Shown here one piece after another: positions 24,214 to 37,200 of a stretch of 64,000 nt of DNA; within the stretch, counting starts at the first letter, position 1; every line of letters begins with the position of its first letter. The stretch covers positions 29,963,897 through 30,027,896 of the forward strand of contig LS997563.1 in NCBI GenBank assembly GCA_000469685.2, read 5' to 3'. The DNA comes from Haemonchus contortus. Lineage: Eukaryota; Nematoda; Chromadorea; Rhabditida; Trichostrongylidae. Made by a program: the position numbers and the translations under genes. The notes below the pieces were generated by a model. It was not told where the DNA came from. It worked only from the letters and a program-made list of their open reading frames with translations, and made no database searches.

Positions 24214-25200
24214 CTTCAATACACTCATTCTTGTAAAGGTTACTACCATTATAAACAAAGATATGATTGTGAATCCACAACACTACTGATTTTCACAAAG
24301 TCAGTTCCACCAAACGCGATTGGGTGGCAGTACCTTTCCCCGAATTCCCACAGCAAGCGGCAGTGGTTTCGCGGCGACTATCGCATCGCTCCAATGGGAA
24401 TTCAAACCTTCCGCCACGTAACGCGCGTATGCGCGCGATCAGGTATAGCGTAGCCTACGCGAATAGCTGCTAAGTAAGCGAGTTTCTTAGGCTTTCCGCA
24501 GATGAAAGGAAGAATTACCGCTTAAATGCTACATGTTCACTCGAGAGTAATTGTGAGGGACCGAGTTTTTCAATTTCTCCTATCGTTGACCAGTTTGGCT
24601 CTTTCAGGGTTCCATTGGATTCAAATCCTAGAGACCATCTCTACCTCACCAGTTCCGTGACAATGTGTGAGATTGGTGTGTGGGATTATGTTTTTATGAT
24701 CATTTAGGAGATATAATGTCATATAGAGATGTGAGGAAAATATTCTTGACCTTTCAACAGAATTTCAATCCCTGAAATTGCATTACCAAAATGTGGCAGG
24801 AAGATCACCGTCTGCTGCGCTCCATTTCAACTTACCTGACCCACCGATGATTATTGGGTATCCCTTTAATCACGTTTGTTCTCGCGAACAAAGCACAGTG
24901 ACTTCTGAAGGTTGCGTGTTTGCCTTGTTTTTATTTTTTCTAGGCGTAAGAAGTTTGTGTCTATTGTTTACATTCGGGCTCCTGGATATTTATGTCGTGC
25001 AGGTGTTTTTCAATTTGAACATGCGTGGCAACTTTATTGCGCTCCCCATTCATCTGAAACGTCATTGGTGAAATTGTTATATTTTTCGATTAACCTGTTT
25101 TCAAGATAGTAAGACCATTTTAAAAGCTCGTAATACATCGAATGGTCCAACTAGAACGGTGGGTTTTCACTTCCCTTGTCCAGTTTTGTTGGTCCAAAGA
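24214..25200. other. Intergenic stretch before the ZFC3H1-like gene
   Basis: A repeat block shared with 16480-16550 lies at about 24339-24405. Nothing else is recognised. The promoter of the downstream gene should be here, but no element can be named. Confidence 0.35.
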
Positions 25201-28200
25201 ATGGTCTTCAATAACTATGAATCCAGGGATACCAAAGTTGAAGAAGTACATCTTCACAATGGCTCAAGTGCTATCGAGTCAGTGTCAGTGGAAACTATAA
25301 GCGATTCTGAGCGAACGGATGCAGAAATTGACCGGATCATCGCTGAAACTAATGCAAGTTCTTTTGCCTAGTCAAAAGATTAATGTGAACCAAACAATAC
25401 GCCACAAGCCAGGCAGTAATCGTGACCTTTTGTCCTGCCCAGCTCGGTTTTGACTTTCTGCTCGATTTGCGTTTTATTGCTTGTTCAGCAGGGCTTTTGT
25501 AGCGGTTTTCAAAGATTACCCTAAAATTCCATAGGTAAGAGCGGGTGAGAAAAAACCCCACCTACCGGTGAAAAATGAAATGGAAAAAATCGAAATTGAG
25601 TGCAGTCTTCCCTCTAATTTGATGGATGGATAAATTAAACTTCGAAGATTAAAATACAAGCTAGGTTGTGGTGGTTAGACCAGATGAATTCTTTGAATAT
25701 GGACGCCTTTTTGGAAGGAAAAGTTTAGCCAAACCATTTTAAAATGTTAAGTGGCTCGTTCGGCAGAATATCGCCATTTAAATGGTAACTAGTGCACGCA
25801 GAGCTGATACTCAACGCACTCGTGGCGCTCCTGTAATATGAGCTTGTAATTAAACCGACACCTTTGAGAGCTAGTTGCCCTCTATTTATACATCAGTCAA
25901 TTAACGTAGTCTCCCATTTTGATTTCATCAAGACGTTTTTAATGGTACGGGCTTTTTTCACGATAATCGTTGTAAACGAATTTACTGGATTTCCACCTCT
26001 CAAAGTCTCATTGATCCCGCTTTCAACACCCTTTCGTGTGCAACGTGCCTTCGTTTCGACTCTTACGCTTTCAGATAGTATTTCTGTGTTTCATTAAGAA
26101 ATAAGTTGTATAAGTTCCGCATTTATAAGCGAAGGATGAGTCTACAGTACCAGGGAGGCTGTGACCCAAATTCTAGGTCCAATGCTCGGACCAAAAATAC
26201 CTGAGGACAAAGCTAGGGAAGTATGTCATGTTGGCAGGCACATCCTTTTTACGATCTGTACTAAGGATGCGCACGACCCATGATGCGCACGACCCATCTC
26301 TATAAGAAAGTCTCTTCAGACCTTAATTAAACGCCATTTAGCGAAAAGTTAGACATTTACAATTTACCGCAATGCTTTTCTCGCAGCAGTCTAGAAAAAT
26401 TATATCAACGTTTTTTACTTCGTTCGCCCTATTTATAGTCGTAGAAGTTTGATATCGATGTTCCATAGTTGTTTACACCATATTTACCAGTAAAAGTTCC
26501 CTATTCAGATGTTGGAATCGAAAACTTTTGTTTCACCGCTGGCTGTATCCAAAGATCGTGGAGGATCCAAAAGTGATGGCCGATTAGAAGTGAGTCTGGT
26601 GTTCTTGCGATTTTTTGAATATTAAGACGTAATATTTAGTGTAATCGTTAGTGACAATAAGGTGATCATCAAATTGTATGGAAACATGACGTGTAAACTG
26701 GGAAAGACGAGTGAGCATGAGGAAGGGTGTATTAAGTAGGAAGTATTTGAGATGTTGATTGTATAGCAGAGTTGTGATGGAGTATCTGAAGTATCCGGTC
26801 GACTTAAATATCGACCAAGGTATCTAAATGGCAGATTGTGTGGTGCTTCATACCAGCTCACGCTTACATAAGTCACATGAGCTATCCATTGATGGTGAAT
26901 AGAGCAGCTCCTTCCAGTGTTGATGAAACTCAAGAAAAATGGACTGGATTAGTTCATGAATAGTCTCTATCTTTGTCAGGAACTCAGTTGCGATTGCAGC
27001 ATGAGAGTAGATGATCTCAAAATAGAAAGTGTAGCTTTAAAAAGGGTAATTAGAAAAGAGAATGTCGTAGGGCTAGTGGACTTAGAGCTTCGTTTCTGTT
27101 GTTTTCGAAAAATGCTCGAAGGATAGCGATGACATAAGAATTTCAACATGTTCTCACTTTCTGGTGCGCAGCTCCCAAACAGCAGTATCACCTGTTACCT
27201 TAATGGAGTTGCTTTTTGTTTTATAGATTCCCTGTAAGCATGAATATTCCTAAGCCTTTTCTGCCCACTTATTTCAAGGGGTGTTGCTGAGGAAGACGTC
27301 CCTAAAAACCGCCGAGTCAATTTTGGTCAGTGCCAATGCGGCATATTCCACGGCTGTTGCGAAATTTGGTGCTGCAGTAAAACGTAATTACTTTTGAGGA
27401 GATTTTTATTCCTTGGAAATGCGTCCTTCTGCATTTTACATCCAATTTACTCTTATGAAGAAAAGGTGTCGAGTATTTCCTCGTCTGGTAGTGCTTTCCT
27501 GACATCAGTCTTTAGAAAATGTTGTTCTTAGGGCAGCCACTCATTTTAGGATCTTCTAGGTGGTGCTGATTATTCACTTGCCGTTTTCGACTTCTTATTG
27601 CGCCTGGGCGGATGTTGTTGTATGTCTATTCTCATCGATACAGGGCTTTCCTATGGCCTTATTTGGCAGTCGTTGGGTAGACCAATCGCACCACAAGCGC
27701 TCAATCTATCTCACATGCTTTTCGCTTTTCTCTTATTCATAGAATCCTCTGAATCGATTTGTAGAACGAAACAACCAACGAAATAAGCGAACTATTGAAT
27801 TTGTTCTAATAGCGTACCCTTTGAAACCTTTTTTTTTGGCGCATACCAACTAGTTCCAGCAACTACTTCCTCGAGCGAACCGTTCATTAATGGCCAAGTA
27901 GTTTGAAACAGTTTTTTTTTGTAACAGAACAAAGAGTTTTCTCATAGACGAAAGTATTCGGTTTTTTCAGTCTCTATTTCAGTCGTTTTTATTGAGCAGA
28001 ACGATGTGCCACGTTACTCGACAAAAGTGCATTCGATCCCGAACAAAGGCCCACGCCTTTGTACTTCACTGCAGTTCCTCTCCTTTGCATTGAGATAATA
28101 TCGTCCATTTATTGGCTCATCGGCTCGCACAGCTTACTTTGGGCACCATTTTATGTCGAAATTCGAGTGTCAGACTAGCGCTTGGTCGGTAAGACCGATT

Positions 28201-31200
28201 CATCACTATCGTTCATTTCCATCGGGGCGAAATTCCTACTAAAGTCCTGCTTTCTCGTACTCTCTCAACCTTTTCACGGTATGCGCTTGGGAGGAGTCAG
28301 ATAGAGCGAATTAGTAGCTCTATCTTTGGAATCGGAGGGTTTCCGCGTTGCATTTCGTGACAAATAGAGAAATCATCCCCAGGTGTGCACACATACACCT
28401 AGCACACACACCATAAACAAAATACTCGGTCAATCATTATAGTAGCAAATGTTAATGTTCAGAAGCAAGATCGATTTAGGAACGAGGAGGACTGTCGCTG
28501 TCACTAACCATTTGTTTTTGCCCTTAGAACTTATTCGCTGCTATCCTTACTCATACGCTCTCATATCAGTGAGTATGTGTACAATTCCGTTTGAATCACC
28601 GGCTTATGCCGGGCTTCCCTCCTCCTTTCTACATGACCACAATCGAGGCTTGATTTTCTACTCATCTTTTCGGGACAAATAGATTTTTGACCACAAATTT
28701 TTCTGAGGGGAATAGCCCAACTACGTGGGCACACCACAGATCTCACTTGGGCGATACGTCTATTACATACGCTCAAATATCTCTATCTGTTGCATTTAAT
28801 CTCAAAAATTAACCACCTAAAAATTTCAATCCCCGTCCCCGTCTCACCCTATGCAACAGGAATGTATGCCGAAGCAGGTTAGAAACACGAAACAGGCTCA
28901 TTATCAGTCTTAATCAGCTGGTGCCACTCCTGCAATTTGTTATCTACAATCCAGTCACATCCTATATTAAACACTGAAAGAGCATGGCAAATATCAGCCC
29001 TTACCAGTTGTTATTAGTTCTTGTCGGCAACCATTCATGATCCAGGCAAATCCTATGTCACTCTACAAGTTGTCGTGCTTCCACTATTAATCGAACCATC
29101 ACAACGCAGACTCGTGGTCCTAGCCTTATATAGTTTCATATTAGCCATAATCGGCTGTTATCAATCCCTGTCACCAAGAACTCGTGATCACGTCAGTCCA
29201 TGAATGTTACTCTTGCCCTTCTAAGGCTCATCTTAGTCCCTACCTACAGTAAAATTACCTTCTCTGACCTACCACCAGTGTTGTGATCCTGCCGCCTATG
29301 TCTCCTCATGTTTGAACACTCAAAGGCTAGGGTAAGTAGGGAACGTTGTCTACTCGTGATTGTCAGCGCAGAACTCGACATGAGCTCAATATCATTAGGT
29401 AGTTGCGCTTAACAGAAGGAGATCGTCGGAGACGTCACCTACCGCACAACTGAGAGCTTTACTGCATATGCTTCTTGAAAATGTATGAGATTCTCTTAGT
29501 AGGCTTCTGGGCGTCTGGAGAGAAAAGGTAGCAGCATATGAGCGGTATATGAACGAGTAGTCATAGCATGTGAATGCATGCGAAAACTCTATGTATTTGA
29601 ACTTTATTTAGACATTTGTTGAGTCGTGTTTTTATCTGTTTTACTTTTTTATTTCAAAAACACTACGCTTAAATGCAGAGTGAGGAACTACTTAATTGAC
29701 CTTCAGATCGAGGATGAAGATGAAGAAACACGATCAATAAGGTTGAAACTCCTAGCGTCTATGCAAAATAAGAACACTTTAGAAAAGGAAAGGGAAGATG
29801 GCGAAGTGACAGATGAAGGTAAGCGTTGTCTTCTGAAATGATCTTTGTTTCATTTCGAATACTACGTTTTCAGATGGATCGGGATCACCAAATCCAATTT
29901 TGCAGACAAAAAAGGAGGCTTCTTCGTCGAAACCGGGAAAAACTAGTCATGGTGCGTCGAGTTTTAGTATTATGGCATTTTCACTTATTCTGATACCTCC
30001 CTCACAAATTGACACGGCTGCTTTGTCGTGTTTTTGTCTCTTTGAATTTACTCTGCATCAGCCTGTGATCAACACAACCACGCTCTGGGAAAGTTTATAT
30101 TTGCGCACCAGTCCTCCACAACGAGGTACCTGGGTAAAATAAAACTTCAAGAAGGCATTTTCATCATAAGTTGCATCTTCGCGTTTGTCAGTAAAAGGTC
30201 CACTACATCATTCGTGTGAATGTTGCCGAACTGTGAGAACGTTTTCACGACTTTTTTTAAAAAACCTGCTGCCAAGATGATAAGCAGGCTCTTATCAACT
30301 TACGTTTCGGTTTTTTACTGCCTTCTCCAGAGTGTGGAAACTTGAAGATCATCGCTATCCATCCCTCATTCAAGTATTACTATTATTAGCATTAGTGTTC
30401 ATTTGATACATATGAGCTGTGATAATTAATAGCACAGACAGATTAAGTTTCAGAAGTTATTTTTGCGGTTAGCGAGAGTCCTTCAATGATGGGCTTCGGT
30501 TCTCGCAACATGCAACAACTCCATGCATGCCTGCATACCGCATAACTCCAAGTTTTCCTAGTACTCTGTAAACTGTGGCAGTGCAAATCAGTAGAAAAAA
30601 GTTTATAAAAACTTGTTCCTTCGCCGAATTCTTCTTTCTGACAGTATGTTCTTGACGTCCCTGGAAGTGTTTCTCCGATCATGACCCCCTTTTGCACTAC
30701 CTATTTTTCACTTAGCCCCATACTAAAAATTTTTCAAATCTCATATTGGCATCCTCATTGTAGTCATATTAGAGCGGCTTCACTAGCCTTTTGTTCATTT
30801 GAATGACGGTTAACCCGTCTCTTGGAAATCTTCCAAATATTTGAATGGTTTAAGTGACGCGGAAATCGACTCGTTCGGATAGAAGAGAGGACTCAAGCGA
30901 CAAGAGCAGGAGACGTTCATCCGAAAGGACTTCTAGTCGAACTGCAGAGAATCATAGACGACATTCAACACAACGTAGCTATATATCGGAAAAGAGGCCA
31001 GCAAAATCATCGACACGTTCTACAACGGCAGGTAGTACTTCTTTACTTGCTGTTGATGTTTTTTCTATTGTACTATCCAAAGATTGCTTCCTTTTTCATA
31101 GGCACTCGCTCTAATAGCCAGGAACGTAAAGATCGAGGTGCTAGTTCGTCGATACACTCTAACTCATCACATCGCTCAAGAAGAAAGCGCGAGAACACAC

Positions 31201-34200
31201 AGGAAAGAACGGACACGCCTAATGCGAAGCACATTGTTTCTGAACTTTCAATCACTCTTCCTTCCTCTAAAATTGGTCAGGTTTTTTTTATTTTATTTTG
31301 TTTTTTCCTACGTGATTGGCCATATTTAGACAGCAGTACTGGCTTTGTTGTTTCAACGTTGAACGATAAGAAAAGAAATTCAACTTCTGAACGCATAGTG
31401 GAAGCTTCATCCTCGAATTCCGGTGTTGAGAATCGCCATTTTAAACGAGTAGTGGGCTCAGGCGATCATATCTCTGTCACAGTCAACGCGCACAACGGTA
31501 AAATATATTAATATATATTTTATTTTTTTGCACCCATTATTCCAAGCTGTGTTTAGATAGCAAATCCAACGTTTTTTCTTCTGGTCGGTCTTTTTCTGAA
31601 GGACTACGATCAATAGAAAACACGACGTCATCGGGCTTACAGAGGTGACGGATTTTCCAATTTATCTTGTCTTTTTAACTACTTTTTAGTATAGAACAAC
31701 GGTGGCGCGGGGTGGTGCGAGTATAGTGCACGCATACAGTGTCATATAGGGCGAATACATTAGGCGCATTAATGTACAGAAATCGATTCGCGGTGCGAGC
31801 TATATCGCCAGTACATCTGTTCCTTTTTGTCGAGAATCAAATAGAATTTCAGTTCTCCACATCCTTCAACCTCTATCACATTCATGAATAATCGATCATT
31901 CAATAGTTCTGATGGTCTTCTTCCTCATATCCCACTTCCGCCAACGCCTACTCCGCCTCGTCCCAAACCTCCGGTACGGTAGTTGCTTACATTGTACATT
32001 GGTTCACACTATTGGCTTTAAGCATTTTCATTTTGCAGTCACCCATGAATGATAAGGATATTTTGTTGTTGCCTCCTCCACCAGCTCCTCCAATCCTGCC
32101 TGTAAGTTCGAAGTTCTTCTTTCCTGTGATGTCACATAATGTGGTAAGAGTCAATTAGAGTGATGAGACAAGACGTTTTTTCACGTTGTTCTGTTTGCCA
32201 TGGTTTTTATAAGGAAATAGATAAATACTCGCCTTAAATTTTGTCTTCGATGAGTACATACACAGTTGCTAACTGTATTGCCGCGCTCGTAAATTTTGAG
32301 GGTAATCTTAAATGGAGTCAGTAGTGAGGTGGCTGTTTTTCCGATCAATTTACAAGTGCCCAGAATATATGTCAAATAAAGATATGTACATGATTGGTTC
32401 AATTATGATGGAATTAGTATTGGGGATTCTAAACATGAGGCAGCGGATCATATGCGAAAACTGAGTAACTACAATGTCGTAGGGTCATATCGTTGTTGTA
32501 TGTTCAACTCTGCTGTGAGGTGATTCAGAACAAATTTGCTGGTGCTGACTTACGACTTTCATATGTTTATTAAGAGTTATTTAGAAATCCGCGGATATGG
32601 TCGGAAGCTGTAATCCTTCTTCTCTACGTATCCAAGTGCGTGAAGGAGGTGGAAGGGTAGCCCAACTGTCAGCAGCCAATAAATCCAATTATGTACCTTC
32701 ATATTCTCAAAAGACGAAACCTATCAATATGCAGTATATTCCTACACCACCGAAACCCGAGTTCATAAGTTTGCCCGAGAAAGCAGATAATTATGAGGAA
32801 TGTGGAATGGATGTCGAGTCTTCACATTCGAGCAGTGATTCGGATGCCGAAAACAGAGACAATGAAGGTGACCTTCAAATTATTTTGTCGAGTATCGGCC
32901 ATATCGATGGTACTGCTTCATGGAGTTAGAGGAATTTCTCTTTGCGGACCACTAACGTCGGATTGTAGTTATGTATCCGGTATCTTCTTCGAGCTTGCTG
33001 AATTTAAATTCCAGGCGCTATTTCATCACGTCAGCGTTTTCTTTCCGATGCTGATGAAACGCAGCTCCGGGAAATGCTTCTACATCAGGTAATTCTTTGT
33101 TACAATTCCGTATAGGTACAGGAAGGGTTAGGGTTTAGTAATTGTGTTTAATCCTTTCATACTGCCGGAGTAATCGTCAGTAAATAGCTGGGAGCGCCCA
33201 GCCGTTAGTGGCTTTCTCAGTTCATAGAAGCTATTCCTGCCAAAGTCAAGTTATTTTGTCATTTCAAGGTTTAACAGTGGAGGGCGGATTTCGGGGAGGA
33301 AGTTGTCAAATTTAGCCCGTTACGCACTTGTATAGAGTATTGTTTGCTCCTAATGCACTATTTACCTTATTCTTCTTTAACTTCACTTTTTGGAATCTTA
33401 TATATTTTTTTTTGATTTTTCGAGCGAGTAAAAGTTCTTTGTGGTGAAGTTTCCACAAAAATTTCATGAATTTTTGACTTCCAAGCTTTGCGGATGAAGT
33501 GAGTAACAGTAGAAGGTAGGAGTAAGAAAAATCACTTTGAAGCAGTGTAGCCCGAGATATCTTGTGTGCTACTAATCCGTGTTGGCGCGGTATTCCGTTG
33601 GGGGAGAATTTCGGAACCCACAAGTGGCTTATATTGGGTGGTCGACTTCGCGACACTGTTACGTGAATTGCATAGGAACTGAAGACTCGCAAGACAAATG
33701 CACAGTAGAACAAGGTGTAAAAGCGTTTCAGATTAAGTAGCTGGGCAAGCAGCTGGGCTGTAGCTGACAACTTCTTTTTTATCTAATTTTCTGTATCATA
33801 TGTGCATACTTGTCATGACCTAACACACTTGATGTGATAAGTAGGGGTTAACGATTTATCTGATGAACGAGGATTAGATGAAAAATTCTATTAAGAGATT
33901 GGATTTTTCTCTATGACTCGTACATTATGAAATCACTTCAGCTAATTTCTCTCCACTTAACAGAGGATTCGTCTACGTTTCTTCCTTCTGTTGTTTTGAT
34001 TATGGGATTCATCATGGCTCGTTTAGGTGATTCTCAACAGGAAGCGTAATGCAGAAAGTGCTGGACAAAGTAGTAGTGCGTCGGTCTGTGGTGGTCCAAT
34101 GCTTGCGAACGATGAGGTAAGGATTCAATCCTTTTTCTTTGAGTTTGAAGAAATCAGGTCAGAAGAACAGAGCGCATTGTTCATATATCGTATCTGTTCT

Positions 34201-37200
34201 GAAAATTGAAGGCCGCGAGATACCCTGAGAGTTTTTCAGAAGAAGTTTCCTCACTCAAAAAATGTGTCCGCCAGAACAACTGGGAAGGCGGACCGGGCGC
34301 TACTGGCACAACATACGCCGAGGTCAGCAACTTCCCGAGGGTAAATATCCTTTCTTCTTTGGTTTTAATGGTAGTTGCAATCTTTTTGTTGCATACAGTT
34401 TATTTATTTATTTATTTATTTAACTTTTGCTACAATGATAGCTGAAGAAGAGCTAAGAAGAGTAAGAGTCTAATGACGGGAAACGAATAACTGAACTTTA
34501 TATTAGATTCTTACAAACTGGTTACTAGCGATAAAGTCGCGAATGTTAAAGGCACCGTTAACATGATTCTGGGTAATCCAGATTATGATGGAAACCGAAA
34601 GACAAGATCGAAACTAGTGCGACTGAGGTGAAGAAACTGCGTGTATCGGTGTTTCCAAAAAGAAAAAAGGCCTCGAAAAAACGTTAAAAAGGGGGCTGGA
34701 CGTGAATGAAACCAGAAAAATGAAGAAAGTTGGGCGCCCGGACGAGCTAAACAGTGCGTTTCACTGCGCGCGTGTGGGTCCTGGTGCGAAGAACAGACAA
34801 TGGTAATCCACAATTCATTCACTTATAAGCATAAATAAACAAAAAAAAATACCTTAGTAACAGCAAAAATTGCTCACCCTTTTCAGCCTCTAGGAGTAGG
34901 AAATTAAATAAGGGATCGCGGCAGCAAAAAGTAAAAACAGAGGAAAGAAGAATGGGAGAAAAACATCGCCTCATCACTCGGCGGTTAGCTTTTTGTGCGT
35001 GGGTCCTAAAACGAATAATAGCAATCTGTTTTGTCTCGACACTCGTCTAACGTGACACCGATCAAGGGGCGGAGGGCGACCGTGGATACCTCTCCGGCCC
35101 CTTATTGTGCCCTATCCAGCCGTTTTCCGACCTCATTCCTGCACGAATGGTACCAGAGGGGGCTTCGAATTCAAACCATGGGCGAATCTCCGGAACCACT
35201 TTTTCGTTAATAGTGCCTTTAAAGACTGGCAGAATTTAACTCTCGTTGTCGATGTTCATAGCTGACCACAACACCTCGAAGCTTGTCAATGGTCCAAGGG
35301 TGTATTAGTTGTGCACTTTCGTTCTAAATATTTTGCAACTAATACTTTTTTCAGAAGTAATTGCGCAAGTCGACGTAACTCCGATGAACCGCCTTCTAAG
35401 AGACTGAAAGTCAGTTCTGTCTTTTTATTTGACATAACAGGAGAGCGCTGAACGTAGAGTTTCAGGCGGACGGTTCCGTAACTACATCCGGTGATGATCC
35501 ATCAATGGTCAGCCCTCTGCCATCTAATATAATGGAGTTGGACGGTTTGCTTAAGTAGGTGACGTGCTATCACTCACAAAAGGAGCGAGGAGAATTTTTT
35601 ACTTTTCAGAGATAAACAGACGCAGTTATGTGAATTGGATTCTGAGATATCAGATAGAATGAATTGTCTCGACGAGTCGTTACATCGAAGAGAGGAGCTC
35701 AAGGTTTGTGGTGTGATTGTGCCATATTCATCTTTGGTAATGTGTTTGGTTGATATTCAGAATCAGCTTGCTGAGCTAGAAGCGGATATTGAAGCCGCTC
35801 GAGCTCAGTGTCGTGTTCTAATGCGACGTAGGAATGCTATTCGACGGACGGTGGAACGATTCGAAGAGCATAGGCTTGATCGGTTGCTAGCTAATGATTG
35901 GTACTTCAATTTTCTGTTCATTTATTTTCTAATATTAGTACTTTGTCACAATTTCCTTTTTGGAACGGCAATTTTTTCAACGCTGCACTTTTTCGAAAGC
36001 TCGCACTGCGTTGTTGAGCTCTTGCCGCGCTACTGCGATCTTTTCATCCTAATGTCATAGGGACGAACAAGATCCAACGAAAAGCCAACAGAGTGAGCAA
36101 ACCAGTAAGTCGGTCGAAAGCATTCTACGCACGCCATCCACGACCTCCTGGCTTGACGAACGTGAAATAATGGACGACTACGATGAGGAACAAAAGATTC
36201 GCTCAAAACTTTTGGCTCGGATGAGGATGGGAGACAATTCATCAGTGCATTCTGGTCAAGGTACGTCAATTTACTGTTTGGCTGAGCAAGGCTTCGGGAA
36301 CGGCAGATTTTAGCGGCGTTGCACTTTTGATGTACTGTCGGGTAACGGTGGATCAATCGTATTAACAGCTTGATAAGATAGCTTTGGAGGGACCGCTTGA
36401 TCTCTTCTCCTTGGGTATCGTTTCATGCTTTGAAGAGCTGCAATTATTCGGAATCGGGAAATTTTTGAATATATAGGCCAATAGGCCAAAGCGTGAAACG
36501 ACGTGGTAGACAGGGTAGATATAGAAATCAATTGATTCAATAGATTTTTTCCCTGCTGACACTCACACAATGGAGCTCCCCTAATCTGTACTAAACATTT
36601 TCATGGAAGTTCCACATTCATAGGACATTATGAGGTAGGTCATTTATTTCTTTCTTTTAACTGGTATACATCCTCTTCCGATCGCCTGCTCAGCCCAGAA
36701 AGAATGTTGATGAAGGGAATAGTCATTTTTCTGGTAAAGACGAGAATAATCGAGAAAGCCCACCCGTTAGCGCTGAAGAGCTCTGTGACGAATCAACGCA
36801 GACAGCTACATCTGGTGATGAAGATGTATTGAACAAGAAGGAACCATTGTATAGGTATGCTACCACAGTTTGTTTCTTCTTATGTGTAAGAAGGCATCGT
36901 CCACGGAAACGTGCGCTGCGTATAGGAGATTCGGAAAAGTGTCTCAATGTAATTCCAGCGATAGGCGTGGCAGATATGGGGGAAATGATGTTTTGCATGA
37001 CAAGCCAGGCTTCTTTAAGGAGGGTTACTCAGTTCTATCAGTGCTTTTGTTTTTTGAAAGTATGCTTAACGGAACAGAGCGCATAAAGTGGCAGATATTC
37101 CTTATTTCGCTGATATGAAGGAATCTCTAAATTTAACAATTTCACCAAGTACGGCTAGTTTACCAAAGCTTCAAATAATCACGCTATGAACTGCAAAACT

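Noticed and set aside
30280..30345. Hammerhead-ribozyme-like core on the minus strand ('ctggagaaggc...ccgaaac')
   Set aside because: The CUGANGA core is changed to CUGGAGA and stem II does not form; more likely a repeat fragment.
34206..34340. Frame starting 'AARYPESFSEEV' as exon 14 of the ZFC3H1-like gene
   Set aside because: It gives phase 0 at its end and a stop in the next exon. Using the stronger acceptor 'gtttttcag' at 34239 gives a frame that joins cleanly on both sides.
36870..37118. Alternative frame with RGG-like 'DRRGRYGGNDVLHDKPG' at exon 22 of the ZFC3H1-like gene
   Set aside because: It looks protein-like, but cannot be joined in phase to exon 21 (phase 2) and exon 23 (phase 0) with the donors and acceptors present. 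The overlapping frame can, so it was preferred with low certainty.
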